Assembly: GCA_902478875.1 (NCBI GenBank)
Contig: CABSMZ010000113.1
Coordinates: forward strand, 1 to 6,357
From: an uncultured Collinsella sp.
Lineage (GTDB): Bacteria; Actinomycetota; Coriobacteriia; Coriobacteriales; Coriobacteriaceae
Length of the DNA stretch: 6,357 nt
Direction of reading: 5' to 3'
Shown here: positions 5,388-6,357 of the stretch, piece by piece
Layout: each line of letters opens with the position of its first letter
How positions within the stretch are numbered: the stretch's first letter is position 1
Notes under the pieces: generated by a model
Database searches by the model: none
Seen by the model: only the letters and a program-made list of their open reading frames with translations
Told to the model about the DNA's origin: nothing
Program-made: the position numbers and the translations under genes

Positions 5388-6128
5388 CTATTGCGCAGCG
5401 GCAATGCGGCGGACGATATCGAGCGTGATGTTACTTGCGACACGCGCGTACTCGAACAGATCGAACTCTCGGTCGCAAATTGCATCGTACGCCTCGTCAC
5501 AATTATCGCTGATAGCGCGCAACACCAGGCAATCGACACCATTTTTGGTTGCGACATGAGCAATCGCCGCGCCCTCCATGCCGACACAATCGGCATGCGT
5601 CGCTTCGATAGCGTCGTTACGCATGGCGGCGCCCGTCACAAAGCGGTTACCCGTGGCAATCGTGCCGACCAAGAACTGTTTGGTGCCCTCGTTCGAAGCG
5701 ACTGCATTTGTCGAAGCGTCAACGAACCCACGCTCAGCAAGCACGTCGACGGCAATATCGACCAGCGCGGGCGTCGAACCAAACTCCTCAAGCCCCGGTG
5801 CGGACTCGGCGATAAGCGCGGTATCGGTATCCAGATAGCGCAGGCGTTTGCCAATGACCACGTCGTCGATATGGAGCTTGGGGTTCAAACCGCCCGCAAT
5901 GCCCGAAAACACAACAGCCTGCGGAGCATACTTGCTAATGAGGTGCTGTGTTGCAGCGGCGGCGTTCACCGTGCCCATGCCCGCCGTTGTGGCGACAACT
6001 GTCAGGCCGTCGAGCCCGCCGCTCACAACGGTCAAGCCTGCCTCCCGTGCCTCGCAAACGTCGCTCAGCTCTTCCTTAATCTGCATGATCTCTTTTTCGA
6101 GCGCACCGATAATCGCGATGGTAGCCAT
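5388..6128 (-). CDS. mtnN: 5'-methylthioadenosine/S-adenosylhomocysteine nucleosidase
   Basis: The enzyme hydrolyses the glycosidic bond of 5'-methylthioadenosine and S-adenosylhomocysteine to release adenine, recycling products of SAM metabolism, and belongs to the nucleoside phosphorylase fold. The ATG at 6128 is preferred: MATIAIIGALEKEI aligns with the E. coli opening MKIGIIGAMEEEV, and GGGGA lies shortly upstream; the longer frame begins with a TTG. The product is 246 residues, slightly above the usual 230. Catalytic positions are conserved: E13 (E. coli E12), E185 in GMEGAAIAHV (E. coli E174), and D208 in RAISDNCD (E. coli D197). VFSGIAGGL (73-81) is the conserved Gly-rich strand. It probably heads a two-gene transcript with engB. 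The 78 bases upstream (6129-6206) hold no promoter I can identify with confidence. Confidence 0.94.
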   Translation of the reverse strand: MATIAIIGALEKEIMQIKEELSDVCEAREAGLTVVSGGLDGLTVVATTAGMGTVNAAAATQHLISKYAPQAVVFSGIAGGLNPKLHIDDVVIGKRLRYLDTDTALIAESAPGLEEFGSTPALVDIAVDVLAERGFVDASTNAVASNEGTKQFLVGTIATGNRFVTGAAMRNDAIEATHADCVGMEGAAIAHVATKNGVDCLVLRAISDNCDEAYDAICDREFDLFEYARVASNITLDIVRRIAAAQ

Positions 6129-6206
6129 ACCATTCCCCAAACCTATACGAAATTCTCAACCACGGTATGGTACCAGCATTTTGTTTGACCTCGCCAAACG
6201 AACACG

Positions 6207-6357
6207 CTAAGCCAGTGCAGCTCGCGTATCAAACAGCGCCTTTGCAATCGCGGCCGTAACCTCACTCGAGCGGTCGCTCCACGGCATCGATGTCATGACG
6301 CTCATGACATAGGTACGGCCATCGATGTCGATAAGGCCCGCATCGCATGTCGAATAG
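6207..6357 (-). CDS. C-terminal end of a gene entering from the right edge, possibly class A beta-lactamase-like serine hydrolase
   Basis: Forty-nine codons run from the right edge to a TAG at 6209-6207 on the reverse strand; the start lies outside the window. The end reads YSTCDAGLIDIDGRTYVMSV, then MTSMPWSDRSSEVTAAIAKA, then LFDTRAALA. The pattern DAGL...dgrtYVMSVMT followed by a final helix resembles the last strands and helix of class A beta-lactamase-like proteins (DAGIV...PYVLAVMT), a family that also includes non-resistance serine hydrolases in Gram-positive bacteria. Catalytic motifs (SxxK, SDN, KTG) would lie outside the window, so neither family nor activity is certain. It ends 78 bases before the nucleosidase start, on the same strand. 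That the reading frame is real is supported by GC-rich third positions and a plausible stop. Confidence 0.6.
   Translation of the reverse strand, partial: YSTCDAGLIDIDGRTYVMSVMTSMPWSDRSSEVTAAIAKALFDTRAALA

Noticed and set aside
4969..5559. 196-codon forward frame opposite engB
   Set aside because: It is antisense to a complete EngB GTPase and has low-complexity composition typical of shadows.
6129..6140. Nucleosidase start four codons upstream of 6128
   Set aside because: The codon is TTG and the extra residues MGNG are not conserved; the ATG at 6128 aligns with the E. coli start.
5391..6188. 265-codon forward frame opposite the nucleosidase gene
   Set aside because: It is an antisense shadow of mtnN with no recognisable motif; the reverse-strand protein has all catalytic residues.

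Overview
This window looks like chromosomal DNA from a high-GC Gram-positive gut bacterium, most likely a Collinsella-like member of the Coriobacteriia. That placement rests on GC-rich codon use and on the general look of the ThrC, ThrB, LysC and MTA/SAH nucleosidase proteins. It is an inference, not a search result. A perfect 19-base Tn5/Nextera mosaic end inside thrC suggests a Nextera-based assembly, possibly a metagenome-assembled genome.

Left part (1-3034): aspartate-family amino-acid biosynthesis. The 5' end of an aspartate kinase gene runs leftward off the window. After a 104-base divergent spacer, threonine synthase (thrC) runs rightward and ends in a clear intrinsic terminator. A long hairpin then precedes homoserine kinase (thrB), which has its own strong ribosome binding site. 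LysC starts the pathway. ThrB makes O-phosphohomoserine and ThrC converts it to threonine. Homoserine dehydrogenase and aspartate-semialdehyde dehydrogenase are not in the window.

Middle (3035-4758): a 125-base nested palindrome follows thrB. Next is a leftward two-gene unit with visibly lower GC than its surroundings. It encodes a DUF3990-like protein (putative ADP-ribosyltransferase-fold toxin) and, overlapping it by 35 bases, a 232-residue protein with a C-terminal Xre/Cro-type helix-turn-helix (putative antitoxin and autorepressor). In front of the pair lies a near-perfect 47-base inverted repeat that resolves into two 16-base operator-like dyads. This module is the most interesting accessory content.

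Right part (4759-6357): a leftward housekeeping pair, MTA/SAH nucleosidase followed 38 bases later by the ribosome-assembly GTPase EngB/YsxC. At the right edge is the C-terminal tail of another leftward gene, possibly a class A beta-lactamase-like serine hydrolase. I see no tRNA, rRNA, CRISPR array or transposase gene.
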